Assembly (NCBI GenBank): GCA_948567375.1
Contig: OX419758.1
Coordinates: forward strand, 9,429,001-9,493,000
Direction of reading: 5' to 3'
Length of the DNA: 64,000 nt
Source: Lunularia cruciata
Lineage: Eukaryota > Streptophyta > Marchantiopsida > Lunulariales > Lunulariaceae
Under the pieces are notes generated by a model that saw nothing but the letters and a program-made list of their open reading frames with translations, was not told where the DNA came from and did no database searches. Each line of letters opens with the position of its first letter. The first letter of the stretch is position 1. A program made the translations under genes and the position numbers. Positions 23,011 to 34,594 of the stretch are shown here, one piece after another.

Positions 23011-23629
23011 TCAAGGTGGGAAATAATACCTAAAGGGGACCATGCCCTGCACCTTGACATCTTGACTCTCAAGCATACTAGATCTAGCTTGATAGTCAAG
23101 TTATCAAAGGGCTACCTAATCTAATCTACAAGGCCCACAATGTGTGTATCATCTGCCAATGAGGAAATACACCATTTGGCATGGCCAAAGTAGTAGATAA
23201 GAGAGCTCTAAATTGAGCCATAGCAAATAAGGGTCCCCCTAAAAGATCTCCTTGATGTGCATCAACTATTGATTCAAAGGCAATGACTCCCTCCTCTGAA
23301 CTATCATATGGTAGTAAAAGGAAGAAAGAAAACCACAAAAGACCATATGAAAAGAATAAAACTCGCCAAGGATCCACTTCCTCTCTAAAAAGGAAGTGGA
23401 AAAAATTCTATGGGAAGAGAGATAAAGATCACCAAGACATCGTTGTTTGATGAACTAAGCTCAAAGTATCCGTTCTATAATCATTCGCATGACAATTTCC
23501 CTTTTTTGGACTATTCAGGATACTTTTCCTCCTAGTTGAACGGTGATGACAGCATTCCTGGTCATGGTTAGGTGATGTAATCTGGGCCCGGGTTGTTTAA
23601 ACAATGGGAAAAATGAAACCATGTAGAGA
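23011..23629. other. Gene-free flank
   Basis: No coding signal. The inverted-repeat match fades here. A GGGCCCGGG palindromic stretch occurs near 23585, just ahead of the next motif copy. Confidence 0.3.
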
Positions 23630-23715
23630 ACATGAAGGATGGGAAGACCCCATCAAGCCTGACAAGGAAAAGACAAACAAGGTAAAATGGGGCAAGGCCC
23701 CAATAGAGTCTATTG
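23630..23715 (-). repeat. Palindrome-bearing dispersed motif (-)
   Basis: Minus-oriented copy: GAAGGATGGGAAGACCCCAT, then CAAGG..AAAGACAAA, then GGTAAAATGGGGC..GGCCCC. It pairs with the plus copy at 24702-24795 to flank about 1 kb of atypical sequence. Confidence 0.85.
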
Positions 23716-24701
23716 TGTAAACCACCCCTTGCTTTGACTCCTAAGCGCAGTCTCCATCCTTACCTTGCCACTCTCACCTACAGTATTGGGTCTCGTGCAA
23801 AGTGGGTAGCTCTTCTCCGTATAGTCTCGTGCATTTGACCGTTTACCAGCATCCTATACTCCCTCCCCTAGGCTTTCGCTGGATTACTTTTGCTTATAGC
23901 ATCGGATAGGATGAGCTGGTAACATTACCGGCGTGATCGCCGCATGAGCACTTGCTTATCTATTTTATTGAAGCATTGCAAGGTCTCACCTTCTATGACC
24001 CATACGGTACTCAAGAAAGTCACGGCGCACCTGCTTGAAGCTGGTATGTTTGGAAGGGCCAGGTCGACCCGCCACTTCTGTTCGTGCGCGGAAATCGTCA
24101 AACTGGTTTTACCGTTCGGACGGGCCAAAGGATACTGCTTTTGCGTTCCGGAAAGGAGGAGCAGGAACCCAAAAGCATGTACATGTGGGAATGTAATGCG
24201 AGGACAAAAGACTCCGAATTTCTTACGTCTGCCTGACAAAGCCCCGGACATTGCGTTGCTGACTGTCTGACAAGGCTCGTGGTGCTTGTCAGACAAAAAA
24301 CAAAATTCCCATGCTCTCAAAAGTTCCCATACCCAAAAGCTTCCTTATTTTGTCTTACCCTTGTACGGATTTATTTTCTACGCGGTCGCCTTTTTCTCGC
24401 ATGATCCCAAAAGAACATGATTTACCTACATGTACTTTTACCCGGTTAAATCTAGGACACGGCATAGAATAACAAGAAGAATGAAAACACAACTCTATAA
24501 AAATAAACATAACGAGATAGAATGAAGCTAAAATCTAACCGAGAAGGTGACCATTTCGGTCTCCAATGAATCTCACTAAATCGTACGTGAACGACCCGAA
24601 CCATAAGGTCCAAAAAGCACTCGCCCACAGGAAAGGCTTTTCATTCTGTTGAAGGATTTCCAACTATCGAGGTTCGGAGAAGAAGTCTTAACCACTTGTG
24701 T
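23716..24701. other. Atypical GC-richer insert between two motif copies
   Basis: Between inverted copies of the motif, the DNA is visibly richer in G and C than its surroundings. It carries overlapping open frames of 108 codons (23944-24270, +) and 131 codons (23925-24320, -). I recognise neither protein. The texture (CGGAAATCG, CCGTTCGGACGGGCC) resembles plant mitochondrial DNA or a captured host fragment, but no specific organelle gene could be identified. It may be cargo of a transposable element. A partial plus copy of the motif lies at 24340-24400. Confidence 0.4.
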
Positions 24702-24795
24702 AAAATTGGGGCTTAGCCCCATTTTACCTTTTCCGTCAATCCATTGTAGGGTTTGATGAGGGTCTTCCCATCCTTCATTTTTACTACGCGACAGT
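24702..24795 (+). repeat. Palindrome-bearing dispersed motif (+)
   Basis: Includes GGGGCTTAGCCCCATTTTAC and GAGGGTCTTCCCATCCTTC, followed by TACGCGACAGTCG. It is inverted relative to the copy at 23630-23715. Confidence 0.85.
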
Positions 24796-26034
24796 CGTTC
24801 AGACTTGTGTAGGTCACCTTGTGGAGGAATCGGCCTCTCTGCCACTAATTTGCTGACACTTGGTAAGTTTATAGGAATCATTTCATATGCAACAGTTCAT
24901 TGGGAATAGTATCTGACAAATTGGGCTCTTGTCTATGGTAGGTATTTCTTTTTCTCATTAGTAATATGGCTTTTGTTGTATTGACTAGTTGGGTTTTAAG
25001 AATAGGTTTATGGTTGCTATGTTAGTATAGTTATAATAACATCCAAGTTCCATTAGAAAAAGCTACAAGTGAAACAAACAAGTTCAAATTACTTATATAT
25101 TAATGAGAATGATTATTTTATGAACAATAAAAAGAATCCAAAATTTTTTTCTTTTGTTCACCTCTCGTTTATCGTTGTTTGTAGTGCGGTAATTGTAAAA
25201 GCTCTACTGTAATATACCTCTGCTACTAAACAGTTCGGTGTTCCAAAAATTTTGTAATCAATTTAATCTATATTTGAAAATAATGCTACTATATGAGAGA
25301 GCAAGTACATTGGCCAATACAGAAAATTCTCAATGGACAGTTACTCTTGGCAAAATCTAATGATTTATATGTATATTTCGATGAATGAACAGTAAAATCG
25401 GGAAAGGTGATAGGACAACAGCGTTTCTGTCTTTCCCATGTAAATTCTTGGCAGGCAATGGACTTGAAGGTACCCTAAATTTTGCACCTAAACTTTAAAA
25501 TATCATAAGTTGGTATCTACTGATTTGTATATTTCGATTAATGAACGGTCAAATTGGGATGTGTGATATGGACAGCAACGTTTCTGTTTTCCCCATGTAA
25601 ATTCTTGGCAGGCATTGGACTTAAAGGTACCCTACATGGGGCACATAAACTTAAACATATCACAAGTTGACATCTAAATTGACGAATACAATGCATTGCC
25701 ATTCGCCACGTTTCTGTATCTTGGCACGGCTTTTGAAATAGATGATGTTGTTTAGTGCTTACTGTGACAATTCAACGATAAAGAGGTAAAGCGCTCGCCC
25801 AATTATTTTCGTTGTGTTGTATGTTGAGGAAGTTGTTAGTGTTTGATGGACATCTTAGTGTTTATTATCGCGATTCTATTCGACTACTTCATTTGACATT
25901 GTTTAATGTTTCAAAAGTAATGAGCTCACAAAGCATTTTTCTCAACACACTTTAATCTTTTCACTCTTCGTTCTAACCCAAACAAGATCGAATGCGTCAC
26001 GTATATGATAACAAGAAAGATGTGAAGGCCTGTT
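24796..26034. other. Gene-free region with a 157-bp tandem duplication
   Basis: No gene is recognised. A diverged direct duplication of about 157 bp spans roughly 25345-25690. ATTTCGAT recurs at about 25375 and 25531, and TAAATTCTTGGCAGGCA at 25441 and 25598. The rest is AT-leaning intergenic DNA. Confidence 0.6.
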
Positions 26035-26225
26035 AAACCGCACGGTACGGCTTGATGGGGTCTTCCCATCCTTCTTTTTTTATACGCGGTCGTCTTTTCT
26101 CAAAAAGTTAAACCGCACCAAAATAGGGGAAAAGCTGACCTCATAGAACACAAGAAGTTGGGAAGACCCCATCAAGCGGTACAAGGGAGAGACAAAAGAT
26201 TGAGGCTAGGCCCCAATTGTTTTCC
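26035..26225. mobile_element. MITE-like foldback of two motif copies
   Basis: A plus copy (26035-26110, with GGCTTGATGGGGTCTTCCCA) faces a minus copy (26150-26225, with TGGGAAGACCCCATCAAGC) about 40 bp apart, so the whole can form a long hairpin. Size and structure suit a miniature inverted-repeat element. I could not define a target duplication. Confidence 0.55.
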
Positions 26226-26699
26226 TTCTTTTATATGATGCATACTACTTCACCATAGATGAAATATCAAATACTTTCAATTTAAGTTTATGTTTTCTAT
26301 CCATTCCACTTACTTTCCGCGGTGTATTTCTTTGCTTGGATTGCTTTGTTTCATTCTACAAGTATAAATTTGTCCTTACGTGATGCAGATTACCTCACTG
26401 GAGATTCTACTTATGAATGTATCAATTTTGCTTATCTTTCGTTGTTTTTTTCTATGTTGGATCACCTTCGACTCAATTTGCATCTTTCTATATTTACATT
26501 CCATTTCTTCCAAGCCCATGTTCTAGATGCACGATAATACTATGCGGGCTTCCGCTCCCACTTCACAAATAGCCTAAATTAACGACAATTCATTACCCAA
26601 ACATTGGAAGTGTTGCGTAATGAAGATGGCACCCAGTTTCACAAACTATTAGACTGTTTCTAATTAAAAAAAAAAAGAAAAAAAGATAGGGTTCGTTGG
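26226..26699. other. Gene-free stretch
   Basis: One 71-codon frame (26322-26537, +) without recognisable features. An A-rich run with two G interruptions at about 26666-26687 precedes the plastid-like fragment. Confidence 0.3.
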
Positions 26700-26910
26700 C
26701 TCCAACCCATTTTTCCGCCTTTGGCATTTCTACACTTGTTGCGACGAATATAACAAATATCACTCAAGTTATTGGTCCAGTATTAGATGTTGCTTTGTCT
26801 GCACCTGAATTAATATGCTCTTAAAATGATAAAGACACAAATTCATCAGGTGAAGTGTTGAGACAAAACATTAAATTACATGTTTACTATAAGCAAATCC
26901 AAAATTTTAT
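26700..26910 (+). pseudogene. atpB: Plastid atpB fragment in nuclear DNA (probable NUPT)
   Basis: From 26723 the plus strand reads GISTLVATNITNITQVIGPV followed by LDVAL. Chloroplast ATP synthase beta subunit has a near-identical N-terminal stretch ending IGPVLDV, which differs from the mitochondrial beta subunit. The frame stops within about 35 codons and the rest of the gene is absent, so this is a non-functional plastid-to-nucleus transfer. In-frame text after the stop (DKDTNSSGEV) may be a weak continuation. I am sure of the family resemblance and less sure of the extent. Confidence 0.55.
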
Positions 26911-27569
26911 AATCAAGAACTTATTACCATTTCTCAACCATGAGGAGAGCGAAATATCTCACGTTCTGTTTATAATATCATCGCGGGAACCGGGAAAGCT
27001 TCGCAATTTCGCATATCCTTTTCTTCTTCGATAATCGATCTTTTCTCTTCATGGCTGAAATCCATTTTGTTTTTCTCTTCTGTTGAGAACCATTCATAGG
27101 CACACGAAGCTGCAGAAATGATCATATACAGAAAACGGAACCATATACACAAACCAATTGGTGATCACCAGGTCTTCATTAGGATGGGGTAGGCCTAAAT
27201 TGATGTAGATAACATACGAAATAAAATGGTAATTTTATTGCCTGTCATTAACCATCGATATTAACTTGTAAAGTCTCTCAATTACAATTTTAAAAAATTG
27301 AAATACGTTTATAATCGCACTATTAACAATGTTAAACAAAAGCTGGACGTAAAATCTGTATTTATTTTCCACGCAATAAAAACTATATCTGTTAAGCATA
27401 GAATGATATTTCCTCTATTTTGTGTGGTTTCATTATTAGATCATTGGATTTCATACGAATAGTTCTCTAGATTTTGTTAATAGCATTCTTGATTTTTCTT
27501 TTCTTGTACTAAGTATGTCTCCAAAAAATTTAACCTAACTACATATAATAAGAATATTATATTTGTATC
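26911..27569. other. Gene-free stretch
   Basis: A 60-codon minus frame (26970-27152) with charged text (EEKNKMDFSHEEKRSIIEEE) was seen, but nothing identifies it. It may extend the plastid-derived insert, which I could not confirm. Confidence 0.25.
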
Positions 27570-28080
27570 ATTCCTTGAAACTCTACTTGAATGAGAGCTT
27601 TCCATTTGGATTTCAGCCCCGGAAGGAAAGGAACAAACTTTCAAACGGAAGAAATCAGACTTTCGGAGTGGAAAAATTTGATTTTCAACGAAGAAGTTGC
27701 GGGCAATTCTGGAGTTCAACAAGAAGAGATTAAACTTCTAAACCGGATGCAGTGGTCAACAAAGTCTGGAGTTCAATCTCGAAGCACAAGACATTAGATT
27801 TTCGGGCCGGGTGGGGGAGTTCGTCCAAGTTTGGCACGGACTGTAACTCAACCATAAGAAATCAGATTTCGAGCTGGGTGAGGAATTCGGTTGGAAGTTC
27901 GGGCCTTGAGTTCGGATGCCAAGTTCGGGCCTGGACTTCAAGCCAGACTGCAATTTACCCAAAAGAAATCACTAGAATTCTACAAGAAATAATTAGATCT
28001 GACCAGATATGGAATTCAGGTCGTGGTTCGAGCCGGGAGTTCAAATAAATGAAATTACACATTTTGTGGGGATGGAGAAT
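27570..28080. repeat. Degenerate TTCGG/GAGTTC-rich repeat block
   Basis: Words such as GTTCGGGCC, GAATTCGG, GGAGTTC and AAGAAATCAGA recur many times over about 500 bp. The spacing is irregular. It is locally richer in G and C than the flanks. It is probably an eroded tandem repeat. Plus frames (27591-27797, 27752-28048) are low in information and not called as genes. Confidence 0.45.
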
Positions 28081-28914
28081 TCGGCGCGAAATTCGGACCG
28101 GGTATTCAGTCAGTTTAACTTTCGAATTCGAGTGGGATTTCCGCCCGAAGAGATGAGAGGAAATTTGTTAGGGAATATATCTCACGAATCTTTCTTTTCT
28201 ACGCCGTTTGTGTTGTCAACTGCGTAGATCCACTGTCACTTTGTGCCAACTACGTAAGTCTACATCTTGTAAGAACATAGTCTGCCAACAATAACCAACA
28301 AGTGACACGTTTGTACAATGATATCGAAACGTATCGGTGATGGATATCTTTGGAATGTCTTTGTGATAAGAACGACTTTTCTAATTCAATTAATTCTTTT
28401 CATTTGATTCATGTCAAGCTGAAAAGTGACATCAACACATTAATTACCCTTTTTACTATGTATTTAGAAAAATTGTAATATATTTTATATTTGGCCTTTT
28501 TTTAAATGTGTTTCATGTCCGACGAGCGGATAAATATTTTATTTTCGAAGCTGACGCTACTATACTTCTCAGTTGGGATCGTGATTGATGTTTTACAATA
28601 AAATATGGACTAACGTTTTGTTTCTTTTGTTCAAATTTTGCCACTTGGATGTGGATAAAACTCCTATACTAGATTATGGAAATTCATTATAAAGACCACG
28701 AGGATAAGTTTTGTGCATAATGGAGAGGGCAATACAAATCATGAAGACATGAGTATAAACATTGAAGACATGCGGCATCCCGACATGTCATCTTGGTATA
28801 TTGTTCCCGTTCCTGTCCTCACCCATCTTCCTAGAGGCAGTTCGGGATTATTGTAAGAACCTACTCTACTAGTAGGCGACAATAGTCTCTCGGCCCGGAA
28901 GGTCTGTTTGAGGA
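28081..28914. other. Gene-free stretch with a short GC-richer segment
   Basis: Nothing coding is recognised. A GC-richer segment at about 28775-28910 contains CTACTAGTAG and could be a fragment of a short mobile element. No second copy in the window proves this. Confidence 0.3.
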
Positions 28915-29420
28915 TGGATATTATATTATTATTAGAATAATAAATTTTATTATAAAAAATAAATTTTATAAATATAAATAAAATTATTTTTAAAATATAA
29001 ATTATCGTTCTCATAGAAATTTTATCTTCAAAAAATAATTACTAATCTATGAGATTTAAAATTTAAATATGAATGATTTAAATACATTTAAAATCAAAAT
29101 TTATTAATAAAAAAATTAAATTAATATTTAAAAATTAAATTAACATTTATTTATAATATTATATTTTTATGTTTCTATTTTTTAATTGAATTTAAATAAA
29201 TTAAATATAGAGATAAAATATCAAATTTATTAAAAAATTTATATAAATATAAATTTATTTTCTAATATAAATTTATAATTTATTTGAAAAATATATTTTA
29301 TATCATTAAATTATATTTTTATTTAATTTAAAATTATATTCTCAGTGCAAAATATAACATGAAAAAATTAATTTTTTAAAATTTTGAATGAAATAACATC
29401 CTTATTGAATAATTTATTAT
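28915..29420. repeat. Strongly AT-rich block
   Basis: About 500 bp of almost pure A/T with AAATTTAT-type words. No gene can be supported. It could act as a scaffold-attachment region, which is speculation. Confidence 0.8.
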
Positions 29421-30880
29421 CATATTGTCCTCAATTGCAAAAGAGATCAATTCTATGGTCTATAATCATTTTTATAACAATGATAAGATGAAATTTACAT
29501 CACATAACTTATTATAGTCTAATGTCTAGTTTGAAATGATTTCATTCTACAATTATATCTTCCTATCAATCATTTCATCCTTATTGTGCAGTTGATCCTA
29601 TGCATACCAAATATACTATTTATTGCTCATTATATAACCAAACATAGATTGCAAAAATTATTGTTATTTATCTCTATTTTAAAAACTATCTAATAAATAA
29701 ATTTGGAGCATTTGAATGCTAAATTAAATCTATTATCCTAATAAAATCAATAATTATCATCCATTATTAACCTTATTGTTTATTTAAAATTATCTTGATA
29801 TTGAAATATAAATGGTATAAATTATTTATTCAACATTATCTTGATAATGAAATATATATATATGATTCCTCCTCCACTATTAACTTAAAATTTTTTTGTA
29901 TAATTTTAGGTGAGGTCTATTATAATGATTCTTCCACCACTATTAAGTTAATTTTTATTTGTATAATTTTATGTAAAAATTATAATAAGGAAGCTCTTCC
30001 TACTCGTCAATTCTAGAAAATATATACAAAAAGATTCAGAAAGTAAGCAATATTCCTTAAATCCTAAGATTGCACTTGAAAGATTTCTTGATGTTTTCAT
30101 AGTTTAATAGATAAATGTTATCTAAATGAGAATTGTGGTGATCCAACTTTGCTCTATGAGAGCAGAACTTTTTTTTGTTTTGTATAGTTGTATAGCATAA
30201 GATGAGGTAGTGTAGTAGTTAGGAGACTAAAAAGAAGGAAGGTTTATTATTTGTTGGTTGAACTTGTAAGATGATTGAGATGATGCCTTTTGCCACATGG
30301 GCATGTGGCCTGAAGGATGAGGTACAAGTTCACTCCTACAACAAGGAGGCCCATGAAGATGAATACCGTCTACTTGATACAAAGAGCATACGCGTCTTGT
30401 CATCATAACCACAGTTATTTGGCGGCAATTCTTAACTTCATCACTACAACCCTCATGATGTTGTGAGTCCCAGCCAAACTATCTTAACTACAGTATGTTT
30501 ACAAGGCCAAAAACTTCAAGGACCACTATGATTGTGTGCCACCAAGGAATACAAGTATGAGTTTGTGAGAGGTACAACGATGTGCACATGTTCATGCCGC
30601 CAAGTATCAAGAACATTGAAACACATTCAATCGGCATGACTACTCTGCCAAAGAACAAAAATATGGACCGTTTGAATAAAGCAACATGCCTTCACATTGA
30701 ACATGTGACCCCTCACCAATAGTTGTGATCGTCAAATGATTGAACGGTTCACCCCGACTATAAATTGCCAACTTGCACTGTGTATAACTTTGTATTTCAC
30801 TTTTTACTCTTTGCCAATATATTTTCACTTTTTATTTTTTTGACACTTCATCCTCATTCTTGCAGCACTAGAGTCTTCAA
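29421..30880. other. Gene-free AT-leaning stretch
   Basis: Contains a diverged direct duplication of about 70 bp near 29815-29970 (GATTCCTCCTCCACTATTAA against GATTCTTCCACCACTATTAA). From about 30230 the style changes to decayed coding-like text that leads into the gag-like domain copy at 31 kb. No intact gene. Confidence 0.4.
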
Positions 30881-31600
30881 AGTTTGTGGGAGAAAGTGTT
30901 TTTGTGCAATGTAGATTCCGATGTTAGTATTCTATCACCAAGCGTAGTCATTGCACACGAGATCATCAATAAAACACTGGAAATCTCTGAGTGTGGACTC
31001 CATCTTAGAGAGAAATACATTAGAAGTAGAAAATTTGATTTCTTAATATGGAACTTGAATTTGTCCAATGTTTTTATGTAAGAAGAATTTTGTGATAATA
31101 ATGACCCAAGTGCTAAATTCATTAGAGGAAATCCTACATTTGGACAGAAGATCATTACATCTTGGAGCTTAAACCTCCCCATTCAAACAAATGTTTATAC
31201 ATATTTCCCATGGTAACTCTAGTCAAAAACCAAGATAGACTACTTTTTCGACAAAACAAAAATGACTAATGGTTATAGAGTGGACTCCCTCAAAGATCCC
31301 ATTTGAAGAGTTGTCACCAACATGATCATGAAGCTGTCCAAATCTAAACAGGGTTTATGTCAACTTGAATCAAGCCATTTTTTTCCAGATCCTTCATGAG
31401 AGAAAACCAGTAAGTTGCACATGGATGTTTAAGGAACAAGTGGTCAAGTTAGTACAAGAGATGATGGAGCAAGGAGGCATTATGATTGTCTTATCATTCA
31501 TAGTACACTTCTACATTGGCAAGAATTCAACCTTCTTGCTATGTAAAAAATCTTCTTGACAATCTGGTCTACAATTTGCTCTACAATCTACATTTGGTCA
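30881..31600 (+). pseudogene. Unknown gag-like domain, copy 2 (decayed)
   Basis: Plus-strand pieces match copy 1 at 3.9-4.6 kb. ISECGLHLREKYIRSRKFDF and LIWNLNL correspond to the stretch NKWALHCREKVIHSKKLGF and LLWN there, and MIMKLSKSK corresponds to MVMKLFKSK. Several stops break the frame. The copy ends shortly before the chromovirus insertion at 31658, so it belongs to the pre-existing landscape. Confidence 0.5.
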
Positions 31601-31652
31601 ATCTAGGAAATTTGAGAACAATCTTACTTGCCGCTCTATGATGTTTAGGTGC

Positions 31653-31657
31653 TTGGA
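31653..31657. repeat. Target-site duplication TTGGA (left)
   Basis: TTGGA directly precedes the element and is repeated at 38249-38253 directly after it, as expected for a Ty3/gypsy integration. Confidence 0.95.
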
Positions 31658-32391
31658 TGTAATACTCCGAGAACAAGAGAAGAGAGAAAACACAGATTGC
31701 ACACTCAAACAATCGATGCTCCAAGGGAGCACCTTCTCTTTATTATATAGACAAAGAGGATCTCCGCCAAGGAAGCTCCACCATAGGATTATGGACATAG
31801 ATAGGTGATATGTCAGCAAGCTCCACCCTTGGATTAATTACTTGGATGGGTGACATGTCCGGTCTAGGTCCTATCTGGTTGGTCAAACAAGCTTTGATTG
31901 GAGGGAATCTTTTAGGGAATCTTCCTGTAGGAATCTCAGAATCACGTAAGGTACCGTTGGAAAGCTCTCGATGAGACAAAGCAGGGTGGGAAGGCCAACC
32001 TTCTCTCTATTGGGGGGGAGGAATCTGCACATTTTTGAGGCCTAATTCATCCGTTTAGGCTTCCGAAATTGCCTTCAAAGATTTCAAGCATATTTCAATT
32101 CCTACTCTATTAGTAGAAGTCCCCTTTTGGTGATACCTATTTCTGATCTGTTTAGTACATCATGTGTAACATCCTTCCAGATGTTACTAAACCAATTCTC
32201 ACCTTTAAATCATATGTCTAGCTATTGGTTCTAAGGTTCTCAAGTCTATTTCGATTTCTGCCCTTTTAGTAGAAGTACTCTTTTGGTGATACTTCTATCT
32301 GATCTATTTTGACCATCATGTATAACATCATTCTAGATGTTACCAAACGGAATTTCACATCTAGATCATATGGCTAGCTCTTGGTATTACA
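31658..32391 (-). mobile_element. 3' LTR of the chromovirus
   Basis: 734 bp with TG...CA ends, aligning end to end with 37513-38248. It lies downstream of the coding region in the element's minus orientation. Small differences from the other LTR show that some time has passed since insertion. Confidence 0.95.
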
Positions 32392-32406
32392 GACCTCCCT
32401 CCTTTT
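32392..32406 (-). promoter_or_regulatory. Polypurine tract
   Basis: On the minus strand AAAAGGAGGGAGGTC abuts the 3' LTR. Plus-strand DNA priming in LTR elements starts from such a tract. Confidence 0.9.
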
Positions 32407-32873
32407 AAGACGCAACGTCCTCGTTGTGCAATTGTTGCTCAAATGCTTGCACCAACATAGGTGCATGTGCCAAATTGGTAGTGGGCTCCCAAGTGGCTTC
32501 ATAGAGGGAGTAACCTTTCCATTGTACTAGATAGTCCACCCGCGGGTGGCGAGTACCACGCATGCGTTTTTGGAGAATCCGCTCCACTTCATATTCCTCT
32601 GTGCCATCAATGAGTGTCGGACAAGGTCGAATGTCTGGTGTGGAATGACTTGATCGGGCCTTGGCCTGATCAGGGAGCATATCTGTATAGTAGGGAGACA
32701 TGGAAGACTGGATGGATCTTCATGTGTGGTGGTAGCTCAAGGTGATAGGCCACATCGCCGATGCGACAAAGAATCGGGAAAGGCCCAATAAAATGAGGTC
32801 TGAGCTTACGAGGTCCAACTAATGTGAGGTTGGTTGTCGATAGCCACACTTGATCCCCAACATTGAACTCCAT
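32405..32873 (-). pseudogene. Integrase C-terminus (GPY/F) and chromodomain
   Basis: The frame at 32670-32873 has RKLRPHFIGPFPI and HPVFHVSLL, the GPY/F module that ends gypsy integrases. The frame at 32405-32701 has YEVERILQKR, YLVQWKGYS and ATWEP, the signature of a chromodomain that binds methylated histone tails or similar marks. The two lie in different frames near 32700, which implies a frameshift. The chromodomain has retained its aromatic and Trp-Lys-Gly-Tyr core and ends at a natural stop close to the polypurine tract. Confidence 0.9.
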
Positions 32874-32906
32874 GTGCCGATAGTGTGCATTAGCATATTG
32901 CTTCTG

Positions 32907-33497
32907 TCAATTTTGCACCATCTGTAATCTATGCTTGGCGCTCTCCACACCTTGTTGGATTCTCGAAACAAATGTGTTGACTACATCGACCTTGGTAGCC
33001 ACTTGACAGACCTTCATCAAGCTAGAAGGTGTGAAGGGATGCTCACCATACATGAGGAAGAACGGAGTGACCTGGGTGGATGTATTCACTAAATTGTTGT
33101 AAGGAAATTCCACCAACGGGAGTAGGGTGTCCCACCTCTCTTGCTCTTCTAAGGTGAAGCCACGTAACATGTCTTCAATTGTGCGATTAGCCCGCTCTGT
33201 TTGGCCATCTGTTTGGGGGTGGTAAGCTATGGACATGGCCAACTTGGTTTTGAAGAACCCAAAGAGTGTTTGCCAAAACAAGCTAGTGAATTGGGTACCT
33301 CTATCAGTGATGAGTACTCTAGACAAGCCATGGTGAGCAAAGACTGCATCTAAGTATAATTGAGCTAGTTGTGGAGTGGTCACCTCCTTGGTGGTAGGGC
33401 GTACATGAATCATTTTGCTGAGCCGGTCCACAAAGACCACAATGGAGTCAAACCCTGAGGTGGTCTTGGGTAATTCACAGACGAGATCCATACTCAC
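32907..33497 (-). pseudogene. Integrase core
   Basis: A 196-codon frame carrying the DDE catalytic triad: Asp in VFVDRLSKM, Asp in LITDRGTQF and Glu in QTERANRTIEDML. The HPQTDGQTER block is typical of Ty3/gypsy. It catalyses insertion of the cDNA. The upstream zinc-binding portion (about 33500-33650) is interrupted by a stop after CLLCQ, so the full protein cannot be made. Confidence 0.93.
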
Positions 33498-33808
33498 TTG
33501 TTCCCAACGTTGGGTAGGAGTGGGGAGAGGTTGAAGGAGCCCTGCAGGAGCTTGATTAGAAGCTTTGTTCTATTGGCAAAGTAGGCAACTACGCACATAG
33601 TCCATCACGTTGTTGCTCATCTTGGGCCAATAGTAATGGTGCTTGACTGCATCCAAGGTCTTGTCCACTCCGACATGAGCTGCAATGGCCAAATCATGAC
33701 ATTCCGCTAGGATGGTGGTGCGTAATTCTGGGACATTTGGGATCCATAATCTACCATCCCAAAAGGTGAGTCCTTGAGTACTGGTGACACCTTTGGATGA
33801 TTGTGCTT

Positions 33809-34432
33809 CTACAATTTGTGGGTTAGTTTTTGTAGCCGCCAGAATCCAGGGTTAATCTTAACCTCTGCCACCAAGTTGTTGGACATTGGCATGCGTGTGA
33901 ATGCATCTGCAAGTTGCTTCTTACCTTCCACGTAGGTGATTGTCATGTTGAAGCGTTGTCGCCACTCTGCCCACCAAATTTGGTGACGAGATAGATCATT
34001 CTGCGTCTCAAGGTAGACTAGAGGTTTGTGGTCTGTCTCTACTACAAATGCCTTCTCGCCCAAGTAGTGCTTCCAATGCTTGGTTGCTAGAATGATCGCC
34101 AGCTCTTCTCGTTCTGTGGTGTGGTAGTTGCGCTCTGCTGGTATCAACTTTCAAGAGAAATATAAAATTGGATGCCATCCGTCATGCCACTCTTGTTGTA
34201 GGACTGCTCCTATTGCTATGCCTGATGCATATGTAGCCAATTTGATTGGACGTTTTGGGTCATACCACTTCAAGATTGGTGCATGTAGCAAGGTGGCCTT
34301 CAATTCTTGAAAGGCCAACTCTTGTGCAGTTCCCCATGTCCACTTCTTCCCTTTGCCAAGTAGTGCCGTTAAAGGCTGTACAACCTTGGAGAAGTCCTTG
34401 ACAAATCTACGATAGAATCTCGTCAACCCCAA
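33809..34432 (-). pseudogene. RNase H domain, two adjoining pieces
   Basis: The piece at 34151-34432 holds the RT-RNase H connection (FYRRFVKDFSKVVQPLTALL) and a YASGIAIGAVL block, where Tyr stands in place of the usual catalytic Asp. The piece at 33809-34147 holds TTEREELAI and ETDHKPLVYL. Both are in one frame but separated by a stop near 34148. RNase H removes the RNA strand during reverse transcription. The lost Asp and the stop suggest an inactive enzyme. Confidence 0.9.
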
Positions 34433-34594
34433 GAAGCTCTTGAGTTGAGTCTGATCTTCTGAGGCACTCTATTTTTGAATGACCTCTATTTTATCTGTCA
34501 ATACTTGATTGCCCTTTGCACTTACTCTATGCCCCAAGTAGTCTACTTTAGACTTGCCAAACTCACACTTTGAGATTTTGGCGTACAATTGATT

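Noticed and set aside
23925-24320. Specific mitochondrial gene in the GC-richer segment
   Set aside because: I compared both frames from memory with common plant mitochondrial proteins and found no convincing match, so no gene name is given.
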